64,000 nt of DNA from Saprolegnia diclina VS20 (taxonomy: Eukaryota > Oomycota > Saprolegniomycetes > Saprolegniales > Saprolegniaceae): assembly GCF_000281045.1 (NCBI RefSeq), contig NW_008246075.1:420561-484560 (forward strand), given 5' to 3'. The translations under genes were made by a program, and so were the position numbers. A model generated the notes under the pieces. It did no database searches and had not been told where the DNA came from. It worked only from the letters and a program-made list of their open reading frames with translations. This document shows, piece after piece, positions 21,522 to 32,176 of the stretch. The stretch's first letter is position 1. Every line of letters starts with the position of its first letter.

Positions 21522-22313
21522 ATGCACCCGGAAGGACCTGGCCCGATGGACGAGCTGGACCGCGAGCTGGAGACGCTGCAGCACAAGGCCATGAGCGATG
21601 GCTCGGACGAAGAACTCCTCACGGACGTCGGCTTCATGTTTGACGACTGCCTTGAAAAGGTCACGTGCGAGTTTGCGTATGGTACGAGCTCCAGTGGCGC
21701 GCCGCGCGTCAGCGTCATGCTGAGCTACGTGCAGGATAACCCGGGCTTTGTGCAGTCGGGACACTACGTGTGGCCTGCTGCGCCCGCGCTTTGCGAGTAC
21801 ATGGTGACGAACTTTGAGTCGCTGCCGCGCGGCAACGTGGTTGAGCTTGGCGCCGGCTGCGGCCTCGCGGGCCTCGTCTTTGCCCAGCTGGACCCGGCGT
21901 CGCGCATCATCTTTACGGACCACGACCCGGGCGTCCTCAAGACGATCGAGCACAACGTGACGATGCAGACGCACCGCGCGCAAGCCACGTGCCATACCCA
22001 GAGTCTGCGATGGGGGCCGGAAGGCGCCAACGAGATTGAGGCCATCGAGCGCGTCCAGAGCGGACAGCGCGCGACCGATCTCATTGTCGGTACGGACGTC
22101 ATCTACGCGCGAGAGATTGTGGGTCTGCTCTTCTGGACCATCGACCGACTTTTGGCGAGCAGCGGCCTCTTCCTCATGTGCTCAAGCTTTTGCTACGACG
22201 ATGAGACCGAAGCCGAGATCGATTTCATGTGCACACAGTACAAGCTTACGCGCCGAATCATCTCGTGCGCGCTCCCGACTGGCACGCGCATCCAAATCTT
22301 CACGCGTCAATAG
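21522..22313 (+). CDS. METTL21-like (family 16) protein methyltransferase
   Basis: Single exon, 263 residues from ATG 21522. The SAM-binding motif I is VVELGAGCGLAGLVFA (about residues 105-120), followed by the acidic IIFTDHDPGVLKTIEHNV strand-loop (motif II) and DLIVGTDVIYAREIVGLLF, equivalent to the DxxY region that defines METTL21/family 16 lysine methyltransferases. The upstream QSGHYVWPAAPALCEYM segment contains the W-P motif of the family. These enzymes methylate lysines on chaperones, elongation factors or calmodulin; the target here cannot be told. Length is slightly above the usual 220-250 because of an acidic N-terminal extension. Confidence 0.88.
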   Translation: MHPEGPGPMDELDRELETLQHKAMSDGSDEELLTDVGFMFDDCLEKVTCEFAYGTSSSGAPRVSVMLSYVQDNPGFVQSGHYVWPAAPALCEYMVTNFESLPRGNVVELGAGCGLAGLVFAQLDPASRIIFTDHDPGVLKTIEHNVTMQTHRAQATCHTQSLRWGPEGANEIEAIERVQSGQRATDLIVGTDVIYAREIVGLLFWTIDRLLASSGLFLMCSSFCYDDETEAEIDFMCTQYKLTRRIISCALPTGTRIQIFTRQ

Positions 22314-22360
22314 ATTTAAACCTTGTCAAATTGATGTACAGCCACTGCAATTCAAGTCGG

Positions 22361-23035
22361 TTAGTGCGCAAACTGGTACAATTTGTGCTCTTGGATGTAC
22401 GCAAGCACTTGGGGGAAGAGGAGCCGACGGAGCTCGTCATCCGACGTCGCACTGCGCGCTTGCGTCGAGGACGAGTCGTCTAGGATCGGGACGTGCACGT
22501 ACGAGACGCGATCGCTCGTTGGCGAGCGCAGCGCGATACCTTCGCGGGCAATCACCACGATACGGACGGCGTCGAGGAGGCGCAGGCCTCCTTTCCACTT
22601 GCCCTGGATAAGGTCGTTGTACGTGTCGGCGCCAAGCAACAGCGAGAATTCAACGTCTGGGTGCTGCGCCTGCAAATGGGTCACAATGTCGATCGACCCA
22701 ATGCGGATCGAACTCGGATCCACGCTCGTGTCTTGGAGCGCGAGGTCCCACACGTCCTTCTCCGTTTCCTTGACGCATGCCTTGTGGGCTAGTGAGATGT
22801 GAGAGTTTTGCAATCATAGAGGCTGTGTACGCTGGCTCAGCGACTGGAATGCGAGGCGAAGCAGGTTGAGGCGGTGCTCGAACGGCGCGAGGTTGCGCTT
22901 GCTGCTGTAGATGTGCTGGTACACGGGTAGCACCCACACTTGGTCGAACTGCGACGAGAAGAACTCGACGATGCCCGTGTGGCCGCCCATGCCGCAGGGT
23001 GGGTTGGCCGACGTCCCGTACAAGAGCACTCGCAT
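22361..23035 (-). CDS. NadD/NMNAT-like nucleotidyltransferase
   Basis: Exon 1 is 23035-22831 and exon 2 is 22788-22361, with a 42-bp intron (22789-22830); 210 residues. The N terminus MRVLLYGTSANPPCGMGGHT has the nucleotidyltransferase (T/H)xGH signature as GGHTG. The next block (VWVLPVYQHIYSSKRNLAPFEHRLNLL) and LLLGADTYNDLIQGKW match NadD/NMNAT enzymes. The C-terminal SSSTQAR corresponds to the SSTxxR motif. NadD/NMNAT adenylates nicotinate or nicotinamide mononucleotide in the last steps of NAD synthesis. The first loop departs from the textbook GGxFDPxHxGH pattern (GTSANPP and an extra GM before GH), so the exact substrate should be treated as unproven. Confidence 0.83.
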
Positions 23036-23091
23036 ATTGCCACCTTGTCGCCTTGTTGAAAATGCAAGCAACGAAAATGGCGGCAGCCTCA

Positions 23092-23102
23092 ACCGGATAA
23101 TC
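23092..23102. promoter_or_regulatory. CCGGATAA element in a divergent promoter
   Basis: AACCGGATAAT lies between the NadD-like gene (57 bp from its ATG) and the LTD gene (152 bp from its ATG). It is a partial match to the ATCCGGAT element. Confidence 0.3.
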
Positions 23103-23253
23103 GAGGGTGTACGGATACTCAAAGTCCACACCGCTGAACATACACTATTCACTAAACATATGATATAGTGTATGACAAGTGTCAAAAGTTGTGAAATAGA
23201 GTAGCACACAGTATTTCCGGTTATTCAAAACTTGCATTTCGGCGGCAAAGGAC

Positions 23254-24483
23254 ATGGCGAGCGCCAAGCTGCGACGGGTGTTCCTCCCGACGCTGGACCG
23301 GCGCGTGGCCCGCGCGAGCATGCAGATCTATAGCGCGACTTCCATGACCGATGTGTACCTCAGCCGCGCCGACATTGGAGAGCAGTGGATCGTCGTCTCC
23401 AACCCCGGCACATATGACATTGACCTCTCGGGCTACACGCTCGCCAACGAGAATGGCAGTCGCATCTTCCGCTTCCCGCGCCACTACATCATCTTTGCCG
23501 GCGAAGAGACTACCGTGTGGTGCACGCCCGGCGCGACGGCCTTTAACCCACGCGCTCTCCGAGAGCCGTACCTGCTCTGGACACAGCCCAACGGGTCCTT
23601 GGCCGACGCGCCCTTTTTCAACCAAAACGCCGCACTGCACGACGTCGTGCTCCTAGACCCTTACTTGTCAGAAGTCGCGTCGCTGCAGATCACAGCGTCC
23701 GGGCACAAGACGTTCCGCGTCCGGCAATGTCGCGCGCCGGCGAACGGCGCCTACGTCTTTGCCCGCTACCGCAACGTCTCGTCGGATGCGTCGTCCGTGG
23801 CCCACATCATCGCTGTCGCTATGACCCCCGTGGTACTATTATCGTTCTCTGGCAATCCATAGCTCACCCGATGCATTTGCTTGTATTAGTTGGAGATGGC
23901 GCGCCTCTGGTTCCTCATGACGCTGCTCCTACAAGTGCACTGGGTCCCCGCCTCGACGGAGCCACACCTGCTTGTGTACGCCTTTGTGTGTGATATTGCA
24001 GCCCGCGTTGCGAGTCTCTTTCTCCAGCATGCCTCGCTTGCCTCGTTCCTTGCGCAGACGTCGATGGGCATCGACCAGCTGCACGTCGTCGTCGTCTACC
24101 TCGCCTTGTCGACTGTGTACCCCGCAATACCAATCTTCCGCACGCTCATGACGGCCGAGCTCACGGCCAACTTTGTGGGTCTTCTCGGCGCGGACCGCGT
24201 CGCGTACCAGTCGCGCTGGCACCCGATGCACATGATGCTCGAGGGTGCGATTTACATCCACCCACACATCTTTGCGGCATGCTATCTCGCCAAGGAAGGT
24301 CTGGTATATATGCTATTCCTCAAGGCGACACTGCCATCAACGAGCGCTGCCATGACCGCGCTCATGTATCTCTGCGTACCGCTCTTCGCCGTGAGTACCG
24401 CCATCTCGATCGCGCGAGGTGCCACAGTGGCTCTACACCTGGCCGACTTGTCCCTAGCTCGTCTGCGGTACGGTCCGCCATGA
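23254..24483 (+). CDS. Lamin-tail-domain protein with degenerate CDP-alcohol phosphotransferase-like membrane domain
   Basis: Exons 23254-23832 and 23890-24483 (57-bp intron ending TTGTATTAG) give 390 residues. Residues ~32-150 form a lamin-tail-like beta domain (VYLSRADIGEQWIVVSNPG, then DLSGYTLANENGSRIFRF). From about residue 180 it becomes a multi-helix membrane protein. The segment LLVYAFVCDIAARVASLFLQ and the following LSTVYPAIPIFRTLMTAEL resemble phosphatidylinositol synthase (CDP-alcohol phosphotransferase) helices. However, the catalytic pattern DGxxARx8Gx3Dx3D is not preserved: only D-I-A-A-R remains, and the later Asp pair is lacking. I infer a non-catalytic or altered family member. 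Read without the splice, the two halves would look like separate genes. Confidence 0.7.
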
Positions 24484-24606
24484 GGGCGGCGTCGCGGGCT
24501 GCACGGGGCATTCCATGTCAAACCAGATAAGAAACACCTCGCTTTCGGTCGCAAGGTCATCGTATTACAAGTATAAAGGCGGGGTATGGCCGCGGTAGGA
24601 AGGCGC

Positions 24607-25223
24607 CTAGAAGGCGCTGCCTTCAGGGTGCTGGGGAAGGCGCTTGTTGGCAGGCGACGCCATTTCGTTGCGCAGAGAGACCAAGACTTGCTCGATGCCC
24701 GAGTTGCGGTTCCACGACGCCAGCACACCTACATGCAGTACCGTGAGCGTGGAGATACCGCGAGCGCGTGTGTCTCTACCGATACGACGGGGGTCCACGC
24801 GGCCGTTGGACTGGTCAACGCACGACATGTTGATGCGGCTCGTAAAATAGACGTCCGGCGGCTGGTTCGGGTAGTGCTCGCCGCAGTGGATCTTCAAGCT
24901 GTAAATACGCCCATCATGGCACGTCTAGTGCAAGCGTGAGGCCGGGGACGAGTGGCGAGACGATGCGTACGCCGGCAGGGCCAAGAATTGTGCCGATCCA
25001 GCTCGTGAGGAAGATGTCGTCCGCCTGCTCGAGGCCGTAGCTGATGCTCATGTCGCCGTGGCCCTTCTCGGCGCTCTCGAGCTCCTCCAAGAGCTTAAAG
25101 TTGCGCGGAACTAGGGTGCATGGCGTTAGCATCGTCGGGGGAAGCATGGCCGACGGCCTCGGCGCAGTCCGTCGGCGCGGGCAACGTACTGATCACGACC
25201 TCGGCTCCAGACTTCGCCATCAT
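24607..25223 (-). CDS. Ubiquitin-conjugating E2 variant (UEV1/MMS2)
   Basis: Four exons, read 25223-25190, 25110-24971, 24924-24780 and 24728-24607, encode 146 residues, the usual UEV length. The start [11 protein letters not shown] joins across the first intron to [19 protein letters not shown], the family N terminus. [19 protein letters not shown] and [10 protein letters not shown] are also diagnostic. The position of the active-site cysteine of true E2s is occupied by non-Cys residues ([14 protein letters not shown]), as expected for UEVs, which pair with Ubc13 to build Lys63-linked ubiquitin chains in DNA-damage tolerance. The 46-79 bp introns fit the window. A minus-strand frame downstream (24282-24606) is not part of the gene. 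Confidence 0.93.
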
Positions 25224-27103
25224 CTTCCTGACGTCGCAAATTCGGCTTGTGGCGTTTTTTTCTTTGGCGAAGCTGGGGTGTTTTTAATCACACAATCGGA
25301 CACGACGATTGGCTATCACATTGGCTTTTTAGCCAATCCATGGAGTTTCCAAAAAGCGCATTCTCTGCAGGCGCGCTTCAGACTCAATAACGGGCCTGTG
25401 TCTCCCCATTAGAAGAGTCTCCGCAGCCCACTTATATGACCAAGCTTTCAATTCGTTTGATCGTCGACTGCACTTCTTTACGCAGTGTGGACCGCGTTGT
25501 TGTTTTGACACGACCAGCTCCTAAAATTGGCTCTCTGGCCACGAGCGCCCCGCGGTTGCGCAAGTGACGGCGAGAGTGGGGCGCTGGGAATATCCCTTAT
25601 ATACGCTCACCTTGCGACGTACTAGTATAGAACTAAAGCAAGGCCAAGAAGCCCCAGTGAGCAGCTCATTTATGTTGGTAACCATGCTGAATCTCGTTGC
25701 CTTTGCATACCTTGTTCGACCGATTGATGCTGATCAGAGCTGACCGCGCTTGGTACGGCAGCCGTGGTTATTCTATCGCTGTCGAAGAACGTTCTCCATG
25801 GTTGCGGGACCCACCCATACCCCAGAACTTCATTACTGTGATGCAGCCGAGTTCTTGCGCTACACGTCGGATGGATGCCCAGCTGCCACCGTTGTCTCCC
25901 GCTCCCGCACAGCGTCCCTTACCGTGTCCACGAATGTAGTCGCCGTCGATGGAGTTCATGGCGCCCGTTGCGCGATACGCTATGCTTTAGCTACGTTTGT
26001 TGGATCCTGCAACCGGATGGCTCGGCTTGACTTGGTGCTGGGAACAGACGTGAAACCCGGATTACCGCCAAAGATCGCCATCGGTTCACTCTGTAGACTG
26101 ACGAGCATCGCTGCCATCGCCAACGTCATTGCGATCAGAGACGCATGGTGGACGCAATCCCGACATGTAGACATCCACAGGGCCGGACGAGACTCTCCAG
26201 TACATGTTCGTCATTGACAAGCTTCCGCGCAACGGACTCGAGATCAATCACGCCCTTCCACGTGCACTCATTACCGACGAGAACGTCAAACTACTAGTAG
26301 TGACCAAGATCAAGACTACCCCAAGGGCTTTTGCCTCGTGCATGATAGCCGGGCTGCGAGACGATAACAACACGGTAAGCGTCAAGAAGGAGACTGTTTC
26401 AGCAACCGACTGCGCCGAGCTAAAGTTGATGACGTGCATGTTGATGTGCGGCTTGGAAGGACACTCTTCGTTGCTATCTTTATGGACCTCGCATCAATAA
26501 CGCCAGCAACCCTTACACTTTGCGCCTGATTGCATCGGCGGTGCGAACGGCTGGCAAACACTGGCACATCTGCCGAGCATTCGGCCAGACCCACACGCTG
26601 GACGACATTGTGATGCAGCTTGCAACAACTTGCTCTCAGCTGGTGAATATGTTGCCGCTTCGCCCTGCAACGGTCTGTGCACCGATGGGACCGATGGGCG
26701 AGCATTGCGCGAAGCTCGACCTTCGGGCTTTCCGTCGTGCTAACGTTGTCGTTTGGTGAGTTATCGGCAATATTGTGTCAAGGGTTTCCCGCCATGCTAC
26801 ATCGTCTTCGACCGCCCGCTCGCCTTCTCCCTCCCGCTATGGATACATTCGAGGGCTTTTTGGCCAATCAAACGCGTCTGCACTGGACAAATTCGATAGA
26901 ATGTCGGTCGTTTGATGGTATTTTAATACTTTCGTCGGCCCTCGTGGCAAATAATTGAGAGGTGATCGGACAATCTTACTTAGTATTTGTATGTGGAGAA
27001 TAAAAATGTGCGGCGGATTGTAACTGGCTAGGACGATCAGAAACACGGAACGAATATTAATTTTTCCAGTTGGCGATTTTTGACGATAGCCGGAAGCAGC
27101 ATC
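25224..27103. other. Long divergent intergenic region with unassigned open frames
   Basis: About 1.9 kb. Near the UEV start are three CCAAT-type boxes (25308-25337). Between 25681 and 26760 there are several moderate plus-strand frames, including one with an internal ATG at 26204 followed by a good donor GTAAGC at 26373. None shows a family I recognise, and I could not build a convincing spliced gene. It may be a decayed gene or a rapidly evolving secreted protein, but I see no support beyond open frames. Confidence 0.4.
25308..25337. promoter_or_regulatory. Clustered CCAAT boxes
   Basis: ATTGG at 25308 and 25320 and CCAAT at 25333, about 85-115 bp upstream of the UEV ATG; a typical distance for NF-Y-type sites. 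Confidence 0.4.
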
Positions 27104-27856
27104 ATGATGCCAATGGAGACGGCGACGACGCACCCTGCCTCGACCAAGGCCGCGGTGAGCACGACGGTCATGACGGCCGCCGAGTACGGCAAGCTGCCGC
27201 CTCTGAACCCTGACGACCTCAAGGCGCCGGCGCCGCCGCCGAGCGCAGCGGCCAAGGTCACGAACTCGGACGACTCGATGTCGCTCGGCGAGGTCTGGGA
27301 AGAGATCAAGGGCAAGCTCTCGGAGGTTGTCATGGGCTCGTCGGTCTCGGGCATCCTCAGCGTCATCCGCATCTTCAACCTCGTGCTTGCGGGCCTCATG
27401 ATCACGATCTGCATCCTCGAGATGATCAACAGCCCCAACTTTTCGAGCGCCGTCAGCAACATCATGGCTGTCATCTACACCATGTACGTCCGCATGGCCC
27501 ATGCAAGTGACTCATGTGCGCTTGTGTAGCATGTTTGCGCTCATCTTGGTCGCCTACGAGACGCGTACGCAGTCGTTTGACGAGTTCCTACGTGCCAACT
27601 ATGGCTTTATGTACAACCCGTGGGGCCGCTGCCTGTTCTTGGCCATGATCTCGATCTTCCCGTTTGGCATGTTTAGCCCCTACGGCTGGATGGTCTCGGT
27701 CGCGGGCTTCATCAACGCCTACTTCAACTACTTTGTCATCACGCAGGTGTGACCATCGAGAGCTCTCTACGTCGTCTCACATCTTATTTGTAGCACCCCT
27801 CTTTCACGCGTGGTGTCCCGGACTACGTCCCGCCCTCGGTTGACACGACGGTCTAG
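27104..27856 (+). CDS. COPI-associated / TVP15-like Golgi membrane protein
   Basis: Exons 27104-27483, 27530-27746 and 27794-27856 (introns 46 and 47 bp) encode 219 residues. A polar N-terminal ~70 residues (MMPMETATTHPASTK, Pro-rich to ~55) precede four hydrophobic helices: ILSVIRIFNLVLAGLMITI, the block around NIMAVIYTIMFALILVAYET, the FLAMISIFPFGMF block and the VSVAGFINAYFNYFVI block. The motif ANYGFMYNPWGRCLFL matches the COPI_assoc family (yeast Tvp15), small tetraspan proteins of Golgi vesicles. The start could also be the Met codons at 27107 or 27113. The C terminus is a short Pro-rich tail. Confidence 0.83.
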
Positions 27857-28343
27857 GCCCCGGGCTTGAACATTCAAAGGCGCGCTCTCGAGCGCCGCCA
27901 AATATCATATTGATTCATTTCCGCTGGATCATTCTTCTTGCGTTGTCCATTACGTTGGTCCCACCCGTAGCCTCCACTGGTTTGCTGGCGTACACACGTG
28001 ATTATTGACAAAAGACCACGACAAAGTACGTGCGACGATTGATCCCAGCAGAGCCATTCTGCGTGGTGGTTGGCCATGGCCATGCAGAGGCTGCTGGTTG
28101 TGCAGTTGTGAGACTTGCCAAGCTTCCGATACGCCACGCTAAGAGCTGCAGTACCTCTCGACAACACTTTCCACGGTCTACCTCGGCCGCTAGAGGTGTT
28201 GCGGTATGCTAATCGCTCGATGGGGCTGCTCGGCTCAATTGCATCGTGGTTGAGCCAGTCTAGGTTGCGTGGAAATAGCCATCCGGATACAGAATTCGAA
28301 ATTCGAAGGGTATCTTCAAGTCGGCCATTCGTCAAGTGCAATC
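27857..28343. other. Intergenic with promoter element
   Basis: About 490 bp; the only notable site is ATCCGGATA at 28281-28289. No gene is seen. Confidence 0.55.
28281..28289. promoter_or_regulatory. ATCCGGATA element
   Basis: A full palindromic match, 54 bp upstream of ATG 28344. Confidence 0.45.
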
Positions 28344-29743
28344 ATGAAGACAACAGCGAAGCGCGCGCGGGCATCGCTCGAAGAGCTCGTCAACTACTTT
28401 TTTGGGCTCAAGAGCCGCGTGTGCGACGTTCCGATCTCGGTCGACTTTATCATTTGGCGCCAGAACCTCTCGCTCCTCTCGATGCAGTCGGTCTTGCTCA
28501 ATGGCATGGTACCGCAATTGCTGCTTGTCTATCGGCATCTTAGTCGTCTTATAGCTCTACCACGAGTACCGGTTTTCGTTCTTCGTCTTTGCGTCCATTT
28601 GGGTCGGTCGGTCGTTCCACAACGCGCAGTACAACAAAAAGTTTGGGCCGCGCGGGATCCTCTCGCATTTGGAGAAGCCGATCAGCTTTCTCAAGATGAA
28701 CTTTCTCGTGAGCGTCATGCTCATCACGTCGTTCGTCTGCCTCTGGCGGTCCACGCACGACATGGCCAACCTTGCGCTCACGGTCTTCCTTCCGTACGAC
28801 GTTATTCGCCTTGTCTATCGAGACGCGATATGAAATGTGCCGTGTAGGTGCGCGTGCAGCGTTGCGCTCGATCGCTGGCGCCTGGACCCGCGCTACAAGA
28901 CGCCTATTGCGCTCCTGTACAGTCTTGAGAGTGCATATTTCGTCTCGGTGGCGACGCTCGTCTTGGAGCGGGTACGCCTCGCATTCCTTCAAGCCTCTCC
29001 TAATCAATGCTGCTAGAACCCATACCTAATCTACGACGCGCCATCGACGCGCGCGGTCATGTACACAGCGGTCTTCAACAACGTCATGGGCTTCCTCGCT
29101 CGGTACGATAGATCGTCGGTTGTGACCTGTGTGCAAAGCCAACTGCCAACTAGGTATTTTATCGAGCACTATACGATTCGGCAAATTCAAGCTCAAGAGC
29201 TCCACGGCTGGAAGCAGCTCCATGATGCAGACGATGCACCCGAAGCTCCGGCGGCATGGAGTCCAGGAACACTGTACAAGGAGTCGGCGGTTGTGGCCCA
29301 TGGCGGCAAGCACTGGATGGCTGTCGGACGGCTGCACGGCAACATGGCCGAGCCGGGGTCGTGGCGCAACCGATGGCATGTGCTTCTGTGGCTCAAACCA
29401 TTCCGAGTGCTGACGCTGCTCATGTTTTTGCAAATTTGCCACGTTGTTGGGACCGCCATCTACGCACTTTGCAGCGACTCGTGGGTCATCATGGGGTGCG
29501 AACGCGTCGGCTACGTTCCTTAGCTGACTTGTCGTGTGGATGTGTAGGGGCATGGTGTTTGTGAACGCCGACTACATGCAGCTACTCCACTCGATCCGAT
29601 TTGCTGTGCTCGGAAAGACAGCACGCAACGTCATGATGACGCGTCAGACGACGGCGGCGTTGCCCGCGACGCTGCAGACAGTCATCGATCCGAACGTGAT
29701 TGCCAATCAAACGATTAGCCACAGCGGTCTTCCCGCCCTTTAA
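28344..29743 (+). CDS. Multi-pass membrane protein of unknown function, 6 exons
   Basis: Exons 28344-28508, 28555-28793, 28848-28971, 29017-29102, 29154-29495 and 29548-29743 join in frame to 383 residues. It starts MKTTAKRARASLEELVNYFF. Hydrophobic helices include FFVFASIWVG, FLVSVMLITSFVCLW, YFVSVATLVLER, VLTLLMFLQICHVVGTAIYAL and a C-terminal stretch after VNADYMQLLHSIRF. A soluble loop of ~80 residues (GWKQLHDADDAPEAP to GNMAEPGSWRNRW) lies before the fifth helix. I do not recognise the family; it could be a stramenopile-specific transporter or channel-like protein. The intron sizes (46-54 bp) and preserved reading frame support a real gene. Confidence 0.78.
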
Positions 29744-29800
29744 GAAAACACGCATTTTCATGTTACATCTATACCTATCTTGATATGAGACGGCGTCGTG

Positions 29801-30019
29801 CTACGCTCCGCTGCGCTCCTGCGCAGCAAGATGGTCGGCCTTGACTTGGGCGCAGCAGGCCTTGTAGGCGTCCAGCTCCAACTTGCAGCGCTTCTCCTGG
29901 TAGTCGTTGCGCGCGAGACACCACTGGATCGCACACGCCTTCTTCTGGCACGAGGCTTGGAAGAGCGCGTCCCAGTTGACAGTAGAATCGCCTTGCGTTC
30001 CCTTGTGCACCTCGTCCAT
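29801..30019 (-). CDS. CMC4: CMC4-like twin CX9C mitochondrial protein
   Basis: Single exon, 72 residues (MDEVHKGTQGDSTVNWDALF). The core CQKKACAIQWCLARNDYQEK, followed by RCKLELDAYKACCAQ, contains two CX9C pairs plus the extra CX4C spacing, a close match to CMC4 (p8-MTCP1), which has CQKQACEIQKCL and ELRKCC at the same places. CMC4 proteins are imported into the mitochondrial intermembrane space by the Mia40 disulfide relay and are linked to respiratory chain assembly. The N-terminal 20 residues are longer than in animals. Confidence 0.9.
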   Translation of the reverse strand: MDEVHKGTQGDSTVNWDALFQASCQKKACAIQWCLARNDYQEKRCKLELDAYKACCAQVKADHLAAQERSGA

Positions 30020-30379
30020 CTTCGCGAAATTGCACTTCCTCGGAAATTCAATGTAGCATATCTATAGGTTTGCACAGGTTTTTCTTGTGTCGATTGCGAT
30101 TGGCCGAGAGGTGGCGGCGGTTTCAGCGACCTTTCGAGACCAGCGCAGCGTGAAAGTCACTTGCTCGGATACAACGAGTCAATGCTAACGCGAGCTATTG
30201 TGCCCTTGATGCAAGTTTCAAGCATGCCCGTCGTGCAGCGGAGCGTCTGGTGCAGCTACTCCACAAGTGTATTAGGTTGCGTCCGCGTAGTTAGTCGACT
30301 TGATCGAGGCATCAAGTTCTCATTGCACCAGCTGCAAACATATTGAAGGCGCCATCGAGGGACCAGTACGCTGAATCGA
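30020..30379. other. Intergenic, no gene seen
   Basis: About 360 bp between CMC4 and the 3' end of the Myb/SANT-like gene, with no supported frame. Confidence 0.55.
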
Positions 30380-31126
30380 CTAGATGTTGACATTATCGCT
30401 AGACTCTGAACTTGATGCATTGCGGAAACGCTTGACATACTTGGCCTTGAGCTGCCCCAAAATGTTGGCGTCTTCGACGGTGTGCGTCTGAAGCGCCAAT
30501 TGGAGCAGCATGTAGTCGGCGAAAAGATCGTTATGCACATTGTGCGCACGAGCGAGGTTCTCCACGGCGCGCATTAAGGACGGCTCAGTGTCCGCCTTGC
30601 GCTTGTCTCGCTTGGGCATCTCGGTTGCTACGTCCTCTTGATCGTCGCTGCTTTCGTCGTCGTCTCGCTCGTTGTTTGCGTCGGCTTGCTCACGATTCGC
30701 GTCACTGCTCTCTTGTCCGGATGGGAGCTTGCTGTGACTTGCCTTGCCGTAGCGCCATTTCCGGCATCCACGCAGCGCCTGCCACGTCTTTTCGTACAGG
30801 AACGCCTCGTGCTCGAGCGACACGTGCAACGCGTGCGCGTCCTGGATGCACTCGTCGTCGGTCTTGCGCTCGGCGCAGCGACTTTGCACTTGGTCGACGC
30901 AGTCGGCAAACTTGTGCGATAGCCGGTTGAGGATGCTCCAGCGGTTCTTGATGGCTTGCTGCGTGCGCGCGCTGGAGCCTCCTGCAGTCCAATGCGCGTG
31001 TACATTGGCCCAAAAAGTGTCGTTCGACGCGTCTTCGCCCTTGACAGAGTCGTCTTCGGTGACGTGGACCCACGACCGAGCCAGTTGAACGTCCTCGGCC
31101 GACGACCACTTTGTTCCTTTGCCCAT
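30380..31126 (-). CDS. Myb/SANT-like DNA-binding protein
   Basis: Single exon, 248 residues from ATG 31126. The N-terminal ~75 residues form a trihelix/SANT-like module: KGTKWSSAEDVQLARSWVHV, then FWANVHAHWTAGGSS and QQAIKNRWSILNRLS. The spaced Trp residues (W7, W19, W39, W46, W63) are typical of this fold. An acidic, Asp/Glu/Ser-rich linker (about 140-170) with a basic KRDKRKAD patch (a possible nuclear signal) precedes a C-terminal helical segment. This type of protein is expanded in plants and oomycetes, partly from domesticated PIF/Harbinger transposon proteins, but no transposon ends were found around it. The target is unknown. Confidence 0.8.
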   Translation of the reverse strand: MGKGTKWSSAEDVQLARSWVHVTEDDSVKGEDASNDTFWANVHAHWTAGGSSARTQQAIKNRWSILNRLSHKFADCVDQVQSRCAERKTDDECIQDAHALHVSLEHEAFLYEKTWQALRGCRKWRYGKASHSKLPSGQESSDANREQADANNERDDDESSDDQEDVATEMPKRDKRKADTEPSLMRAVENLARAHNVHNDLFADYMLLQLALQTHTVEDANILGQLKAKYVKRFRNASSSESSDNVNI

Positions 31127-31356
31127 GGCGCTTTAACAACTGGTCGCCAAGCACAGCCGAATAGAAACGTACGACGCGGAATAGTGTGCAATTCGATAAA
31201 TAGAGTTCTGAGTTAGAAACGCGTGCCGTGAAATACTGTGTGGCGTTGCCAATGGACGCATCGACGAGACAAACGAGTCGAGTATTGGTGCGTTCAAGGA
31301 CGGCAGTCCAAGTACTACGTTTAGTGGGTTTAAAAAGCTGGTCGCGTGCTCTGCGT

Positions 31357-32176
31357 TTAGCTATGGTCTTCCACCGTGTACGACGTCAAGCTAAAGACCG
31401 TCGGCCCGGTGGCGTTGATCTTGTGCTCGGGCTGGTGCAGCACGATCGCATTGACATGTCCCGCGTCTTGCTTCTGTAATGACAGCCAACAACGTGATGA
31501 GAAACCTCCTGGTGTGCATACCATTGACGTACGTGGACTTTGGACGAGGACACGACGCAGCCACACTCGACGACCTCGGCGCCGAGCTGTTGCATGAGCT
31601 GGCACGTGACGAGCAGCGTGTTGCCCTATTCGTAGCGCAAAAAAGCTGGTGATGTAGACGGCGCCGGAGCAAGCAGTACCGTCGCGACAAGATCATCGAT
31701 GAGGATGACGCGGCTGCCCTTGGGGATCGCGTCGTCGTGCACTTCAAAGCGACCATGGTAAAAGCCCGACGTGTAGTCGATGCCAATGACGTGGCCTGGG
31801 AGCTTGCGCGCGCGGCGAACCGGCACGAAGGCGCCTACAAACATGCTGCTTCAGGTCCTCGAAGGGCGATTCGAAACCATACACTTCAACGCGAGCGCGA
31901 GCGGCGCGCCAAAGATAAAGCCGCGCGACTCGCAGCTTACAACGTGCGTGATACCCTTGTCCTTGTAGCGCTGGAGAAAGGCGTCGATCGTGATTTGGAA
32001 GGCTTCGGGGTCGAGTACGAGCGTCGTCACGTCCCTAGCCATCGCCTGAGCCTCGGCGCCGGGTGCCAGTAGTACCAGAAGTCTGAGCCCGGCTTGGGAA
32101 AGTCTGGGATTGTGCGGATCTTGGTCTTGAGGTAGTTGGAGAGCGCTTCGGGGTCGGCGAGCAGCGCGGCCGTCAT
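31357..32176 (-). CDS. APRT: Adenine phosphoribosyltransferase
   Basis: Five exons, read 32176-32076, 32034-31883, 31834-31680, 31625-31533 and 31473-31357, give 205 residues. The N-terminal block IRTIPDFPKPG, the middle CESRGFIFGAPLALALK and ALKCAFVPVRRARKLPGHV (the last made across a junction), and the PRPP-binding motif VILIDDLVATGNT, created by splicing between exons 3 and 4, are all APRT signatures. APRT salvages adenine to AMP with PRPP in the cytosol. Introns are 41, 48, 54 and 59 bp. The family is usually ~180 aa; a C-terminal tail accounts for the extra length. Confidence 0.93.

Noticed and set aside
23890-24483. A separate membrane protein gene after the LTD gene
   Set aside because: It begins at a non-ATG codon directly behind a good intron acceptor, and the frame joins the LTD exon.
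30380-31126. The Myb/SANT-like gene as a PIF/Harbinger transposon copy
   Set aside because: No terminal inverted repeats, target duplication or transposase partner nearby.
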